Notes: a model not told the origin generated them from the sequence alone. DNA of 64,000 nucleotides from Corynebacterium sp. ACRPH (GCF_022347285.1 NZ_JAKRND010000002.1:62001-126000), one strand, 5' to 3'. Shown: positions 8,951 to 17,864, counted from the stretch's first letter. A program made the numbers and translations.

Positions 8951-9666
8951 GGCACCAACCCCACTCCCCGCAGCAGTGGCGAATCCGGGCGAACGTCGAA
9001 GGTCTCCATCCACGGTTCGGGGTTCTGCAGCTGGTCCGGGGCGCCGTCGGCGACTACGCGACCGTTCAGCAGCACCACACGATCGCAGACGTGCACCGCC
9101 TGCGCCAGATCGTGGGTCACCATCAGGATGCTCATGCCATCGGCTGCCAGAGACTGCAGGATCTCCACCAGAGACTCGATACTGGGGAAATCCATGCCAG
9201 TGAAAGGCTCGTCCAGCAACAGCAAAGTGGGCTCCACAGCTAGGGCGCGCGCCACCAGCACGCGCTGGCGCTGCCCACCGGAGAGCTGACCGATGGGACG
9301 GTCCGCCAAGTGCTGAAGGTTCACGCGCTTTAACGCATGCGCAGTGGCCGCAAAGTCTGCCCGGCGCGACCGACGGAACGGACCAATCAGCCCCGCGCGA
9401 CCGTTCAGCACGGTGTGGCGAACGTCGATGGGATAGTCCCACGCGAACTCGTGGCGCTGGGGAACATAGCCCACGCTCGCGGCCTTGACACTTCCCTTGG
9501 TCCGCGGGATGAGCCCCAAGATGCTGCGCATCAGGGTGGTCTTGCCCGCGCCGTTGGGGCCTAGTAGCCCGATTAGCTCCCCGGGGTGCGCCTCGAGGTT
9601 CACATCGGTGAGGATCTGTCGACCGGCCAACCGGACATCCAGATCCGCGATCTGCAGTGCGGTCAC
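8947..9666 (-). CDS. ABC transporter ATPase of the anchored-repeat metal transporter
   Basis: 239 residues. Walker A GPNGAGKT lies near residue 37, the signature LSGGQRQR near 133, Walker B LLLLDEP near 154, and the switch His in MVTHDLAQA. It is of the ZnuC/MntA subfamily (TIGR03771 group). The start is taken as GTG 9666, which overlaps the upstream stop as GTGA, the same junction as with the permease. GTG 9681 would add five residues. It should drive import through the permease downstream. Confidence 0.92.
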   Translation of the reverse strand: MTALQIADLDVRLAGRQILTDVNLEAHPGELIGLLGPNGAGKTTLMRSILGLIPRTKGSVKAASVGYVPQRHEFAWDYPIDVRHTVLNGRAGLIGPFRRSRRADFAATAHALKRVNLQHLADRPIGQLSGGQRQRVLVARALAVEPTLLLLDEPFTGMDFPSIESLVEILQSLAADGMSILMVTHDLAQAVHVCDRVVLLNGRVVADGAPDQLQNPEPWMETFDVRPDSPLLRGVGLVP

Positions 9667-10718
9667 TTCAGCTGACCCCACAGTTCATCCTCGATGCGCT
9701 TGCGCTCCTTGGCTCCCTTGCGCAGGGAGAGGAAACCGAAGGCCAGCAGTGCGACGACCACCACGCCGATGCCGCCCAGGATCCACGGCAGGGCGGAGTT
9801 GCCGCCATCGGAGCCTTCCTCGGAGTTGTCGGCATCCGCATCTGCGGCGTTGGCGGAATTGTTGGGGTTGGAACTGTTGGCGTCACCAGAAGAACCGGCA
9901 GCACCTGCCTTCGGCAGCTCACCCTCCCAGTTGGAGTTCTGCGCCTCGGAAGGGTCCACGCCCACGGCAAAGTTCAGCACCTTCGTGGTGATCTTCTCGG
10001 AGCCGTCTTTCATCTTCACCCGCACCCCCATGGCCACTCGGTGCACGCCCGGCTCGGTGAATACCCAGTTGGCGTGGGTGTGCGTGTTCAGATCCACCCA
10101 CAGGTCCTGCGGGGTGGGCTGCGCGGAGTTCCACAGCTCCTGGGGCTGTTCAAAGCCGCCGGCCTGCAAGAACATGCTCATCTGGCCAGGCCCCTGGTGG
10201 CCCAGGTACTCCATGGTCACACCACGATTGGCCTGGGCTATCAGCGCCGGGGACTGCGTGTTCCACCCCAACCACGGCACGCCCTGCACCTCGGTCTGTG
10301 GCAGGACCCATACCTCCTGGCCGGGCTGCGCGCCGGTGAACTCGTAGCCACCGTCGGCGGGCAGTTGCTGCTTGGCCTTGTCGGAGACATCGAAGACCAC
10401 GTCGTCCAGCACACGCCAGATGGGCTTTTCCTCCGCGTCGTCGCGCAGTTGCACGTCCAGCTTGCCGCCGTCCAGGCGCATGCCGAGATCCGCGTGGCCG
10501 CGGCTAAACACGTGGGAAGTACCGGCGGGGGCGTGCTCTTCCTTATCCGTCACGGTTTGTTGCAGCGCCGGATCTTGTGCCTGGCCCTGTGCTGGCTCCT
10601 GCGCCTGCGCCACTGCGACCGGCGGGGCCACCGGCACTCCCGCCACTACTACTCCCCCGGCCAGCAGTGCGGCGGCCGTGGGAGCTAGACCGGACTTCCT
10701 GATCCGTGTGTTTCGCAT
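9663..10718 (-). CDS. membrane-anchored surface protein with one TIGR03769-type domain
   Basis: 351 residues. A signal peptide of about 39 residues ends AVAQA. One complete surface domain spans about 72-255: it opens with GHADLGM, continues with VWVLPQ, VPWLGW and GPGQMSMF, and closes with HTHANWVFTEPG. An Asn/Asp/Ser stalk follows, then a membrane segment at about 310-333 and a short basic cytoplasmic tail (SLRKGAKERKR). There is no LPxTG motif. The gene sits between the binding-protein and ATPase genes, 90 nt after the former and overlapping the latter. Product presumably displayed on the outer face next to the transporter. Confidence 0.87.
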   Translation of the reverse strand: MRNTRIRKSGLAPTAAALLAGGVVVAGVPVAPPVAVAQAQEPAQGQAQDPALQQTVTDKEEHAPAGTSHVFSRGHADLGMRLDGGKLDVQLRDDAEEKPIWRVLDDVVFDVSDKAKQQLPADGGYEFTGAQPGQEVWVLPQTEVQGVPWLGWNTQSPALIAQANRGVTMEYLGHQGPGQMSMFLQAGGFEQPQELWNSAQPTPQDLWVDLNTHTHANWVFTEPGVHRVAMGVRVKMKDGSEKITTKVLNFAVGVDPSEAQNSNWEGELPKAGAAGSSGDANSSNPNNSANAADADADNSEEGSDGGNSALPWILGGIGVVVVALLAFGFLSLRKGAKERKRIEDELWGQLK

Positions 10719-10808
10719 GTTCCGTTCAATCCTTTACTTTTGTTCTTCTGTTGTTCTGTTTTTCTCTTGTTTCTGGAAACGTCGTTGTCGTTCCTGCGCG
10801 CCGTTGGT
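10719..10808 (-). other. A/C/G-rich, U-poor spacer inside the surface-protein operon
   Basis: The 90-nt gap reads on the minus strand as a run of AACA/GAA-like units almost free of T, ending in AAAGGATTGAACGGAAC before ATG 10718. No hairpin or promoter is visible. An unstructured ribosome-loading leader is a possible role. Confidence 0.35.
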
Positions 10809-12374
10809 CTATGCGCCACTCAGGCAGTCCGCCATCGATTCGGCATTTGTCCGCATCAGGTCCACGTACGTCGACGCTGCCTCGTCCAGGGTGTCGCTGC
10901 GGATCTGGCACACACTCACGCCCAGCCGGTCGGCGATCTGTTGTAACTCGCGCGTACGCCCCGCCATCGTCGGCTCGATGAAGACCGCCGGAACCTGCAG
11001 GTTTTCCAGGGTGCGTGTCAGGCTCACAAGGTCCCGTGTGCTCGGCTCGATCTCCGGGTTCGGGGTGACAAAGCCGGCTACGTCCAGGCCGTAGGCGTCA
11101 GCAAAATAGGCGTAGCCGTCGTGGGCGGTCACCAAGTGCCGGCGAGCCTCGGGAATACTGCGGACCTGGCGCTTGATCTCCCGGTCGAGGCGGTCGAGCT
11201 CGTCCAGGTAGGTTCGCGCGTTCTGCTGGTAATCAGCGGCGTGCTTGGGATCTACGGCGATGAGCTTGTCGCGAATGACCTTCACATACGCCATCGCGTT
11301 CTTCGCGTTGTGCCACAGGTGCGGGTCGAGCTCGCCGTGGACGTGCTTGCCCAGCACCGCTTGGGGCAAAAGGTAGGTCTCGTCGCCCGCCGTGCCGAGG
11401 AAGCGGAAGTTAGGGTCGCCCGGGATTGGCTGCAGGGTCTGGTTAGGCACGCTGACCACGGCATTCTTGGGGTCGATGGTGCCACCGTCGCCGACGAGGT
11501 TGATGCTGTTGTCGTCGGCGTTCACCGCAATGTCGTAGTGCCCACTGTCTATCTTTCTTGACGCCCCGTCTTCCGTGCCCACATTGAAACGCACGGTCTG
11601 GTCCGCGATGTGCTCTGGAGGTTTGCCCTCATCCGGCACCAGAGATGCGCTCAAGTGCAGGGTGTACGTGCCTGGCTTGGAGAAAGACCAGCTCATGTGG
11701 GTGTGTGCGTCGACCGGCAGCGTGGCGGTATCGCCCTCGTACCCGCGGGTGGCATCGAAGCCATCGCGGGAGTTAAAGAAGATCTCCGGCTGGCCGAAGG
11801 TACCGGTGATGTATGCCGCCGCATCACCCGGACCCTCCACGTCAGTTACGCTGAGGTGCACTTCGGAGCGCGCGGAGCCGCCGTGCCGGGCGCCGATCCC
11901 CTGGGCGCGCAAACCCAGCCAGACGGTGTCTAACGCCATGTTCTCCACCAGGGGAATGACGGTGGCGCCTTGGTTGGCGGCCACGTCGGCCAGGGCCACG
12001 ACCTCCGTGCCGGGCAGCACTCCGTTATCCATGGTGCGCAGCACCGACTGCTGCTCCAGCAGCAGCCCGTTGTTGAACGCGATGTCCGCGTTTGCGAGGT
12101 TGCGAACGTCCCGCAGGGTGAGCTCGTAGGTGTGCGGGTCAGCGGTGTTCGGGATCAGGGCGGTCAGGCGGGCGGCATCGCCCGCGACATGGCGGGCGAG
12201 GTCGGCGATGATCGGGGTGGAGGCTACGACATCCGTGATGCCGTCATCCCTACTGGGCAAGCTCGCGCCGCCAGCTGCAGCACAGCTGGCTAAGCCCGCA
12301 GAGAGCAGCACCATACTGACATTCGCGCACAGGGACTTGGCAAGCCCCCGCCGCGATGAAGCTGCGTGCCCCAT
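10809..12374 (-). CDS. metal-binding ABC lipoprotein (ZnuA-like) with inserted surface domain
   Basis: 521 residues. The lipobox LASC gives Cys31. The ZnuA-like N-lobe (ASTPIIADLARHV, DPHTYE with H81) runs to about 140. A surface-domain-like insert occupies about 145-340. The C-lobe then resumes at GELDPHLWHN (H352) with AHDGYAYFADAYGL (H418) and RSDTLDE (D494). Three His plus one Asp is the TroA/ZnuA ligand set. The insert holds the second half of a surface domain (GPGDAAAY, THMSWSFSKPG) followed by the first half of another (SGHYDIAV, TYLLPQ). This corresponds to the anchored-repeat binding proteins (TIGR03772). The metal (Zn or Mn) is not decided by sequence. ATG 12374 lies 2 nt after the upstream stop. 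Confidence 0.9.
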   Translation of the reverse strand: MGHAASSRRGLAKSLCANVSMVLLSAGLASCAAAGGASLPSRDDGITDVVASTPIIADLARHVAGDAARLTALIPNTADPHTYELTLRDVRNLANADIAFNNGLLLEQQSVLRTMDNGVLPGTEVVALADVAANQGATVIPLVENMALDTVWLGLRAQGIGARHGGSARSEVHLSVTDVEGPGDAAAYITGTFGQPEIFFNSRDGFDATRGYEGDTATLPVDAHTHMSWSFSKPGTYTLHLSASLVPDEGKPPEHIADQTVRFNVGTEDGASRKIDSGHYDIAVNADDNSINLVGDGGTIDPKNAVVSVPNQTLQPIPGDPNFRFLGTAGDETYLLPQAVLGKHVHGELDPHLWHNAKNAMAYVKVIRDKLIAVDPKHAADYQQNARTYLDELDRLDREIKRQVRSIPEARRHLVTAHDGYAYFADAYGLDVAGFVTPNPEIEPSTRDLVSLTRTLENLQVPAVFIEPTMAGRTRELQQIADRLGVSVCQIRSDTLDEAASTYVDLMRTNAESMADCLSGA

Positions 12375-12376
12375 CC

Positions 12377-14149
12377 TTAAGACTTAGCGCCCGGGGATCG
12401 AGGGGGCGTCATCGAACGAAGAGACGCCACCGAATCTACGGACAGAGAATTCGTGCGCAACATGTAGACCACGCCTGCACCGAGGGCGATCAGGCCCGCG
12501 CCCGCGATGGCCAGGGCCAACATCGCGGAGGTTGATCCGGTATCGGCGAGGGAGCCGTCGGCGCCGGATGCAGCGCCGGCATCCCCACCGGCTGCGCTTC
12601 CGCCCGCACCTGCTGCGCCGGAACCGTCAGCTGCACCGGAGGCACAGTCGCCGTCAGTGGTGACACTCGCACCGAAATCGAAGTGGCCGCTGTTGGCATT
12701 GCCGCTGCCGCCGACGGTGAATGTCAGGGTGGCAGGCGCGCTGATCTTCTTGCCCTGCTTGGTGGTGGCGGTCTGGGTGATGCCCACCTTGTACGTGCCG
12801 GGCTTAGAGAACACCCAGTTCGGGTGCACGTGCGAGTTGCGCGGCACCACGTGGGCGCCGGATGCATTCCCGCCGCTGGCCTTGAACCATTCCTTGCCCA
12901 CAACCTGGCCCAGGTTGCCTTGCTCGAAGACGTACATGCTGCCCGGTCCGCTGAAGGACGTCAGCTTGAAGGTGACATCCCCCTGAGTATTTGCCAGCAG
13001 GTCAGGGTGCATGGTGTTTACGCCCACCCACGGCACTCCGTTGGACTGGGTCGCACCGATCATCCAGGCGGTGCCGGCTCCAACAGGGCCGAGAGGCTGC
13101 GGAAGATTCGTCTTCGCTCCGGAGCCCAGGCCGAAGTTCAGCGCGCTGGGGCTGGTCCACTTCGGAGGCTGCTGGCGGTCGTCCTTGATCTGCGGGCGGA
13201 GGGCGGGCTCGCCCTTCTGGCACGTGGCCGAGCCTTGCGTGCCCGCGGAGCCGGTGGAGCTGGAAGTGCTGCTGGCAGAGGTGGACTTTCCTGCCATTCC
13301 GGCCTTGCCCTTGCCGGAAGCACCGGCGCTCGCGGAACCGGCCTTGTTCCCAGTGCCGGCGCCAGCGGAACCACCGCCGGTAGCGCCGCCGCTGGCGTTA
13401 CCACCGCTGTTCGAGTCGTCCGATGCCCCGGCGCCAGCGTCTGTGTCTTCGCCTCCGCACGGGGTGGCCCCCTCGGCGGGTTCGTCGGCGTTGGAATCCT
13501 GGTCGGACTTACCGACGACCCAGGTGTAGGTCTTCACTTCTGATTCAGCACCGTCAGCGGTGGCCTGCACCTGCATGGAGTAGCGGCCGGGGCGCTCGAA
13601 GCCCCAGTTGGCGTGGACGTGGCTGGGGTTAGCCTGGTTGATGCTGTTGCCAGACTTGACCTCTACCCCGTCCGAGAGCAGCGAGGTGGCGCCGCCGCCG
13701 AACGCCTGGCTCCACATGAACACTCGGCCCGGGCCGCACACGCGATTGAAGTTGATCTTAACGCCTTGGTAGTGCGGTGCGACGCCCTGAGTATCCCAGC
13801 CCGGCCAAATCAGGTCCTGCGCTTGGGTCTGCGGCAGGAAGTAGGTCGGCACCCCGACCTCCGCCACTTCTGCGGTGCGGGCTTCGTAGGCGTGCGCCCC
13901 GACCTCCAAGGTGACGTTGTTCGGATCGTGAGTCACGTGGGAACCAGTGGCATCTTCGGTCAGATCGAGCTTGAGGTTGCCTTTGCCTGAGGATGTGACG
14001 TGGAAGGCGTCAATATGGCCCTGATTCAGGGTGACAGAATCGGCCTTTGCCTCAGGTAGGGACTGCGGGCCGAGGCTACCAATACCGAGGAAGGCTGCGA
14101 AGCCTGCGAGAAGAGCGACTGAGAGTGCCGCGAGGGGTGATGTGCGCAC
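12377..14149 (-). CDS. cell-surface protein with two TIGR03769-type domains and a LAxTG sorting-like signal
   Basis: 590 residues, first gene of the operon. A signal peptide of about 36 residues ends EAKA. Domain 1 spans about 44-213 (GHIDAF, YFLPQ, GPGRVFMW, HVHANWGFERPG). A Gly/Ser/Ala linker at 230-310 follows, then domain 2 at about 335-480 (GPGSMYVF, HVHPNWVFSKPG) and the start of a third (SGHFDFGA). Cys135, 231, 310 and 502 are visible. The end has LADTG (534-538) and a hydrophobic stretch (541-563), then a 27-residue tail. LAxTG is the class E sortase motif, but this tail is longer than usual. GTG 14149 is chosen because AAAGGA precedes it; TTG 14173 would start upstream of that site. 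Confidence 0.87.
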   Translation of the reverse strand: MRTSPLAALSVALLAGFAAFLGIGSLGPQSLPEAKADSVTLNQGHIDAFHVTSSGKGNLKLDLTEDATGSHVTHDPNNVTLEVGAHAYEARTAEVAEVGVPTYFLPQTQAQDLIWPGWDTQGVAPHYQGVKINFNRVCGPGRVFMWSQAFGGGATSLLSDGVEVKSGNSINQANPSHVHANWGFERPGRYSMQVQATADGAESEVKTYTWVVGKSDQDSNADEPAEGATPCGGEDTDAGAGASDDSNSGGNASGGATGGGSAGAGTGNKAGSASAGASGKGKAGMAGKSTSASSTSSSTGSAGTQGSATCQKGEPALRPQIKDDRQQPPKWTSPSALNFGLGSGAKTNLPQPLGPVGAGTAWMIGATQSNGVPWVGVNTMHPDLLANTQGDVTFKLTSFSGPGSMYVFEQGNLGQVVGKEWFKASGGNASGAHVVPRNSHVHPNWVFSKPGTYKVGITQTATTKQGKKISAPATLTFTVGGSGNANSGHFDFGASVTTDGDCASGAADGSGAAGAGGSAAGGDAGAASGADGSLADTGSTSAMLALAIAGAGLIALGAGVVYMLRTNSLSVDSVASLRSMTPPRSPGAKS

Positions 14150-14194
14150 CAGATTAAGTCCTTTAAAACACAATGGGTCTAGTTTTTATTAAGG

Positions 14195-14222
14195 ACTATA
14201 GTGAAGTGGTAACCATTTTCAA
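14195..14222 (-). promoter_or_regulatory. promoter of the surface-protein/ABC transporter operon
   Basis: Minus strand: -35 TTGAAA (14222-14217), 16-bp spacer, -10 TATAGT (14200-14195). The predicted start is near 14188, giving a leader of about 39 nt. Confidence 0.7.
14204..14218 (-). promoter_or_regulatory. candidate metalloregulator operator inside the spacer
   Basis: AAATGGTTACCACTT is a 15-bp imperfect palindrome (six of seven pairs match) filling the spacer of the promoter. A repressor here would block RNA polymerase. Size and TGAAAATGGT core resemble Zur boxes of actinobacteria, but MntR or another regulator is possible. Confidence 0.5.
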
Positions 14223-14283
14223 ACAACGGGTGTGGCGCCCCCTTCTCCGCTACCCCACCGGCGCACCCGAACCATCCTCAGGC

Positions 14284-14322
14284 AAAAGAAAACACCCTCG
14301 CCGCCCAAAGGCAACGAGGGTG
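14284..14322 (-). terminator. terminator after rplA
   Basis: CACCCTCG (14293-14300) pairs with CGAGGGTG (14315-14322). TTTTCTTTT follows on the minus strand. Confidence 0.85.
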
Positions 14323-14354
14323 CGAAAACCTAGAAGGAATCTAGGAAACGAGGC

Positions 14355-15065
14355 TTAAGCCTCTTCGGTGAAGTCCTTCACGATGGTGTTGTCCACCGGC
14401 ACGCCCGGACCGTTGGTGGAAGACATGGTGACCTTCTTGAAGTAGCGACCCTTGGAGGAGGAAGGCTTCAGACGCAGCAGCTCGTCGATCAGAGCGCCGT
14501 AGTTCTCAGCCAGCTGCTTCTCGGTGAAGGAAGCCTTGCCCAGGATGGCGTGCAGGTTAGCAGCCTTGTCCACGCGGAAGGAGATCTTACCGCCCTTGAT
14601 CTCAGAGACAGCCTTAGCAACGTCGGTGGTGACGGTGCCGGTCTTCGGGTTCGGCATCAGGCCACGGGGACCCAGGACGCGAGCCACACGACCAACCTTG
14701 GCCATCTGATCCGGGGTAGCGATCGCAGCGTCGAAGTCGGTCCAGCCGCCCTGGATCTTCTCGATCAGCTCGGCGGTGCCAACAACGTCAGCGCCAGCCT
14801 CTTCAGCGGCGGTAGCGTTCGGGCCCTCGGCGAAGACGACAACGCGAACTTCCTTACCCGTGCCGTTCGGCAGGGAAACGGTGCCGCGGACCAGCTGGTC
14901 AGCCTTGCGCGGGTCAACGCCCAGGCGGATAGCAACGTCGACGGTAGCGTCGAAGTTCTTGGAGGAGGTCTCCTTGACAGCCTTAGCAGCTGCCAGCGGG
15001 GTGTACAGGCGGCCAGCGTCGATCTTCTCCGCTGCCGCGCGGTATGCCTTAGAGGTCTTGCTCAT
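14355..15065 (-). CDS. rplA: 50S ribosomal protein L1
   Basis: 236 residues, [16 protein letters not shown] onward. It has the L1 signature around [16 protein letters not shown] and the conserved [16 protein letters not shown] and [10 protein letters not shown] segments. It binds 23S rRNA at the L1 stalk and is a translational repressor in many bacteria. The start at 15065 is supported by homology; the frame is open to 15227 without L1 similarity. It lies downstream of rplK with an 85-nt gap. Confidence 0.98.
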   Translation of the reverse strand: MSKTSKAYRAAAEKIDAGRLYTPLAAAKAVKETSSKNFDATVDVAIRLGVDPRKADQLVRGTVSLPNGTGKEVRVVVFAEGPNATAAEEAGADVVGTAELIEKIQGGWTDFDAAIATPDQMAKVGRVARVLGPRGLMPNPKTGTVTTDVAKAVSEIKGGKISFRVDKAANLHAILGKASFTEKQLAENYGALIDELLRLKPSSSKGRYFKKVTMSSTNGPGVPVDNTIVKDFTEEA

Positions 15066-15150
15066 AGTGAATCCAATCTTTAGCTTCGTTGGAGTTGTGG
15101 TGCAGGCCAAGCAAGCAGCCTTACCACGGTGTGTGAATCCGGTTAGGGAA

Positions 15151-15591
15151 TTACTTCTGCGGAGCGTCCTTGACGGTGATGCCCATGGAGCGAGCAGTAC
15201 CGGCGATGATGGCAGCGCCAGCCTCAACGTCGTTGGCGTTCAGGTCTTCCTTCTTGGTGGTTGCAATCTCCTTGCACTGATCCCAAGTAACGGAGCCGAC
15301 CTTGTCTGTGTGCGGAACGCCGGAGCCCTTCTGGATGCCCGCAGCCTTCAGCAGCAGCTTCGCTGCCGGCGGGGTCTTCAGCTTAAAGTCGAAGGAACGG
15401 TCTTCGTAGACGGTGATCTCAACCGGAACGATGTTGCCACGCTGAGCCTCGGTAGCAGCGTTGTACGCCTTGGTGAACTCAACAATGTTCACGCCGTGCG
15501 CACCCAGAGCCGGGCCAACCGGCGGTGCCGGGGTAGCCTGACCAGCCTGGATCTGCAGCTTAATAAGGCCAGTGACCTTCTTCTTAGCCAT
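15151..15591 (-). CDS. rplK: 50S ribosomal protein L11
   Basis: 146 residues, full length. It carries the Pro-rich N-terminal segment ([16 protein letters not shown]) and the C-terminal rRNA-binding domain (SMGITVKD). It forms the GTPase-associated centre with L10 and L7/L12. Upstream nusG and secE are on the same strand, which is the universal bacterial arrangement. In the 15592-15746 gap I see only a short CCGTGC direct repeat and no clear terminator. Confidence 0.98.
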   Translation of the reverse strand: MAKKKVTGLIKLQIQAGQATPAPPVGPALGAHGVNIVEFTKAYNAATEAQRGNIVPVEITVYEDRSFDFKLKTPPAAKLLLKAAGIQKGSGVPHTDKVGSVTWDQCKEIATTKKEDLNANDVEAGAAIIAGTARSMGITVKDAPQK

Positions 15592-15746
15592 CTTTAAACC
15601 TACTTTCTGTTATCAACGCGACCCCGCAGCACGGGTAAGCACGGGAAAATCGCATCGACCGGATGCCGGGATTGCACCAGCTACCGGAAATGGAAAAACT
15701 TGCGTGTCGCGCCGCGAACATAAGCCCACGGACAACCTGCATAACT

Positions 15747-16697
15747 CTAGTTCAGCTTCTCTACCTGATCAAATTCCAGCTCAACCGGGGTCTCACGGCC
15801 GAAGATGGAGACCATGGCCTTCAGGCGGTTGTTCTCAGCATCGATCTCACTGATGGTTGCAGAAACGGAAGCGAACGGGCCAGACAGGATGGTGACGGAC
15901 TCGCCCTCCTCGTAATCCACCACAACCTGCTCGCTGGCCGGCTTCGGCGGGGTGGCCACGCCCGTTGCGGATACGTCCACGCCGGTAGCTGCCTCTTCGC
16001 CATCCTCGGATTCCTGCGGCTTCGCGGTCTCCGGCGGCAGCAGGAACTTCGCAACCTCGCGGATCTTTACCGGGGTGGGCTTGCCCTCGTTGCCGACGAA
16101 GCTAGTCACGCCAGGGGTATCGCGGACAACGGACCAGGAGGCGTCATCCAGAGACATACGCACCAGCACGTAGCCCGGCAGCAGCTTGCGCTTCACCAGC
16201 TTGCGCTTGCCGTCGCGCAGCTCCACAACTTCCTCGATCGGCACGACAACCTCGTGGATCTGCTCGTCCACACCCAGGGTCTGGGCGCGCATCTCCAGGT
16301 TGGTCTTCACCTTGTTCTCGTAGCCGGAGTAGCACTGGATGATGTACCACTCGCCCGGCAGCTTCTTCAGCGCGCGCATGAACTGGCGCAGGCGAGCCTT
16401 GTAGGCAGCCATCGCAGCGTCCTCTGCGGACTGCTCGGCTTCGCCTTCTGCACCCTCGCCGCCCTCGGCTGCTGCGGAAGCCTCGGAAGCTTCGGCGCCG
16501 TCGGCGTTCGCCGTTTCTTCGGCCCCTTCGGTGGTTGGTGCTGCGGCGTCATCATTAGTGACGCCCTCAGCCTCAGCACCCGCAACGTCCTGGTGTGCCT
16601 CAGCAACGGCCTGCTGTACGTCTTCTTGAGCGGCTGCAGCCAGGCTCTCTGCGCTGACGGCCTCGCCGTTCTGGTTGTTCTGGTTCTCTTCGGTCAT
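15747..16697 (-). CDS. nusG: transcription termination/antitermination factor NusG
   Basis: 316 residues. An acidic, low-complexity N-terminal extension of about 95 residues precedes the NGN domain ([29 protein letters not shown]). A roughly 40-residue Pro/Glu-rich spacer ([19 protein letters not shown]) separates it from the KOW domain ([13 protein letters not shown]). Such extensions are common in actinobacteria. ATG 16697 has GGAGGG six bases upstream and is preferred to 16715. It sits downstream of secE. Confidence 0.96.
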   Translation of the reverse strand: MTEENQNNQNGEAVSAESLAAAAQEDVQQAVAEAHQDVAGAEAEGVTNDDAAAPTTEGAEETANADGAEASEASAAAEGGEGAEGEAEQSAEDAAMAAYKARLRQFMRALKKLPGEWYIIQCYSGYENKVKTNLEMRAQTLGVDEQIHEVVVPIEEVVELRDGKRKLVKRKLLPGYVLVRMSLDDASWSVVRDTPGVTSFVGNEGKPTPVKIREVAKFLLPPETAKPQESEDGEEAATGVDVSATGVATPPKPASEQVVVDYEEGESVTILSGPFASVSATISEIDAENNRLKAMVSIFGRETPVELEFDQVEKLN

Positions 16698-16782
16698 GGA
16701 AGCACCCTCCATCATTAAAAATCCGCCTATCGCCGGGCGGCGAAGGCGGTATATAAGTTGATGCTTGCTAGCTTAACACAAG

Positions 16783-17127
16783 TTAGCGCATGATCTGTCG
16801 CAGACCCCAGCTGGCAGCCCAGTCGGTGCCGGCCACAAGGGCGCAGACGAAGATTAGGAACAGCAGGACGATGATGGTGTAGTTCACCATCTCGCGACCC
16901 GTGGGCCAGATAACCTTGCCCATTTCAGCAATCACGCCGCGGATGTAATCCACGATGGCGCTGAAGGGGTTCTTGCGGGTCTTTACAACTTCCGGAGCCT
17001 TGGAGTTGGAGTTCGCGACCGCGCGGGACGTGGTGGCCTGACCGGCCACCTGACGCTTGCCGGACGGACGAAGGCTGCCGCCATTGCCGGATTTACCGGC
17101 TGCGGTCTTTTTGCTCTCGTCGCTCAC
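16783..17127 (-). CDS. secE: preprotein translocase subunit SecE
   Basis: 114 residues. A polar N-terminal extension of about 50 residues precedes the conserved amphipathic helix (FIRG-type motif YIRGVIAEMGKVIWPT) and a single membrane segment at about 83-105. This is the short one-span SecE of Gram-positives. It stabilises SecY in the Sec translocon. It is encoded between tRNA-Trp and nusG, the usual actinobacterial neighbourhood. Confidence 0.96.
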   Translation of the reverse strand: MSDESKKTAAGKSGNGGSLRPSGKRQVAGQATTSRAVANSNSKAPEVVKTRKNPFSAIVDYIRGVIAEMGKVIWPTGREMVNYTIIVLLFLIFVCALVAGTDWAASWGLRQIMR

Positions 17128-17167
17128 GTCTAAGTTCTCCTTAAAGGTACCTGCAAGGAAGATCGTG

Positions 17168-17240
<73 letters not shown>

Positions 17241-17441
17241 AATCGAAGTTCTGGTTCACGAGTGTACGCGACCAGATCAACATAGGTGAAGCAACATCCT
17301 GATAGCGAGGAAATACAGTGCCCATCTGCTGAGCTTGTAGCTTCCACGCCACACATTCAGTGCAACGTTCAAAAACAATAGCAGGATAACGACCGCGCGA
17401 CCAAATAGGGCGCGGGTACTGGGGCTTGCGGGGTTAGGGGC

Positions 17442-17481
17442 AAAAGCAAAACCACCCGGCGATTTACATCACCGGGTGGTT
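17442..17481 (-). terminator. terminator after tRNA-Met
   Basis: 10-bp perfect stem (17450-17459 with 17472-17481), then TTGCTTTTG on the minus strand. The rest of the gap to tRNA-Trp (17241-17441) holds no gene I can support. Confidence 0.8.
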
Positions 17482-17492
17482 CTGTTCTTAAG

Positions 17493-17569
17493 TGGTAGCG
17501 GTGGAGGGACTCGATCCCTCGACCTCACGATTATGAGTCGTGCGCTCTAACCAGCTGAGCTACACCGCC
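17493..17569 (-). tRNA. metT: tRNA-Met (CAT anticodon, elongator), CCA encoded
   Basis: Acceptor GGCGGTG pairs with CACCGCT (G-U at the first pair), anticodon loop CTCATAA, T-arm CGAGGGATCGAGTCCCTC. The paired first position argues against an initiator. The last three bases are CCA. Confidence 0.95.
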
Positions 17570-17642
17570 ATCGTCGCCACTTTGCTACGGACCGCCAACG
17601 GTCTGTGTCTAACGTCGCGTGACGGGGCGCATAAAATGACAG

Positions 17643-17715
17643 AGCCCCCTGACGGAATCGAACCGTCGACCTTTTCCTTACCATGGAAACGCTCTGCCGA
17701 CTGAGCTAAGGGGGC
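17643..17715 (-). tRNA. thrT: tRNA-Thr (GGT anticodon)
   Basis: 73 nt: acceptor GCCCCCT with AGGGGGC, anticodon loop ATGGTAA, T-arm GACGGTTCGATTCCGTC. It lies 73 nt upstream of tRNA-Met and is likely co-transcribed. Confidence 0.96.
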
Positions 17716-17864
17716 ACAACTTAAATCAATCAAACCTAGCGGGGCTATCCGCTTTGGCCCGTTGATCAAAGCCTGAAGTAGCATAACCAGTTTTCAATGA
17801 TAATCACAAATCTGCTGTTCAGGAACGCTTTTAAGCATCTCACCCTTCGGCAAACTAGGTAGTT

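Noticed and set aside
8951..9442. In-frame N-terminal extension of the permease
   Set aside because: It re-reads the ATPase gene in another frame, is Arg/Gly/Ser-rich and has no permease similarity. GTG 8950 with a GTGA overlap is the real start.
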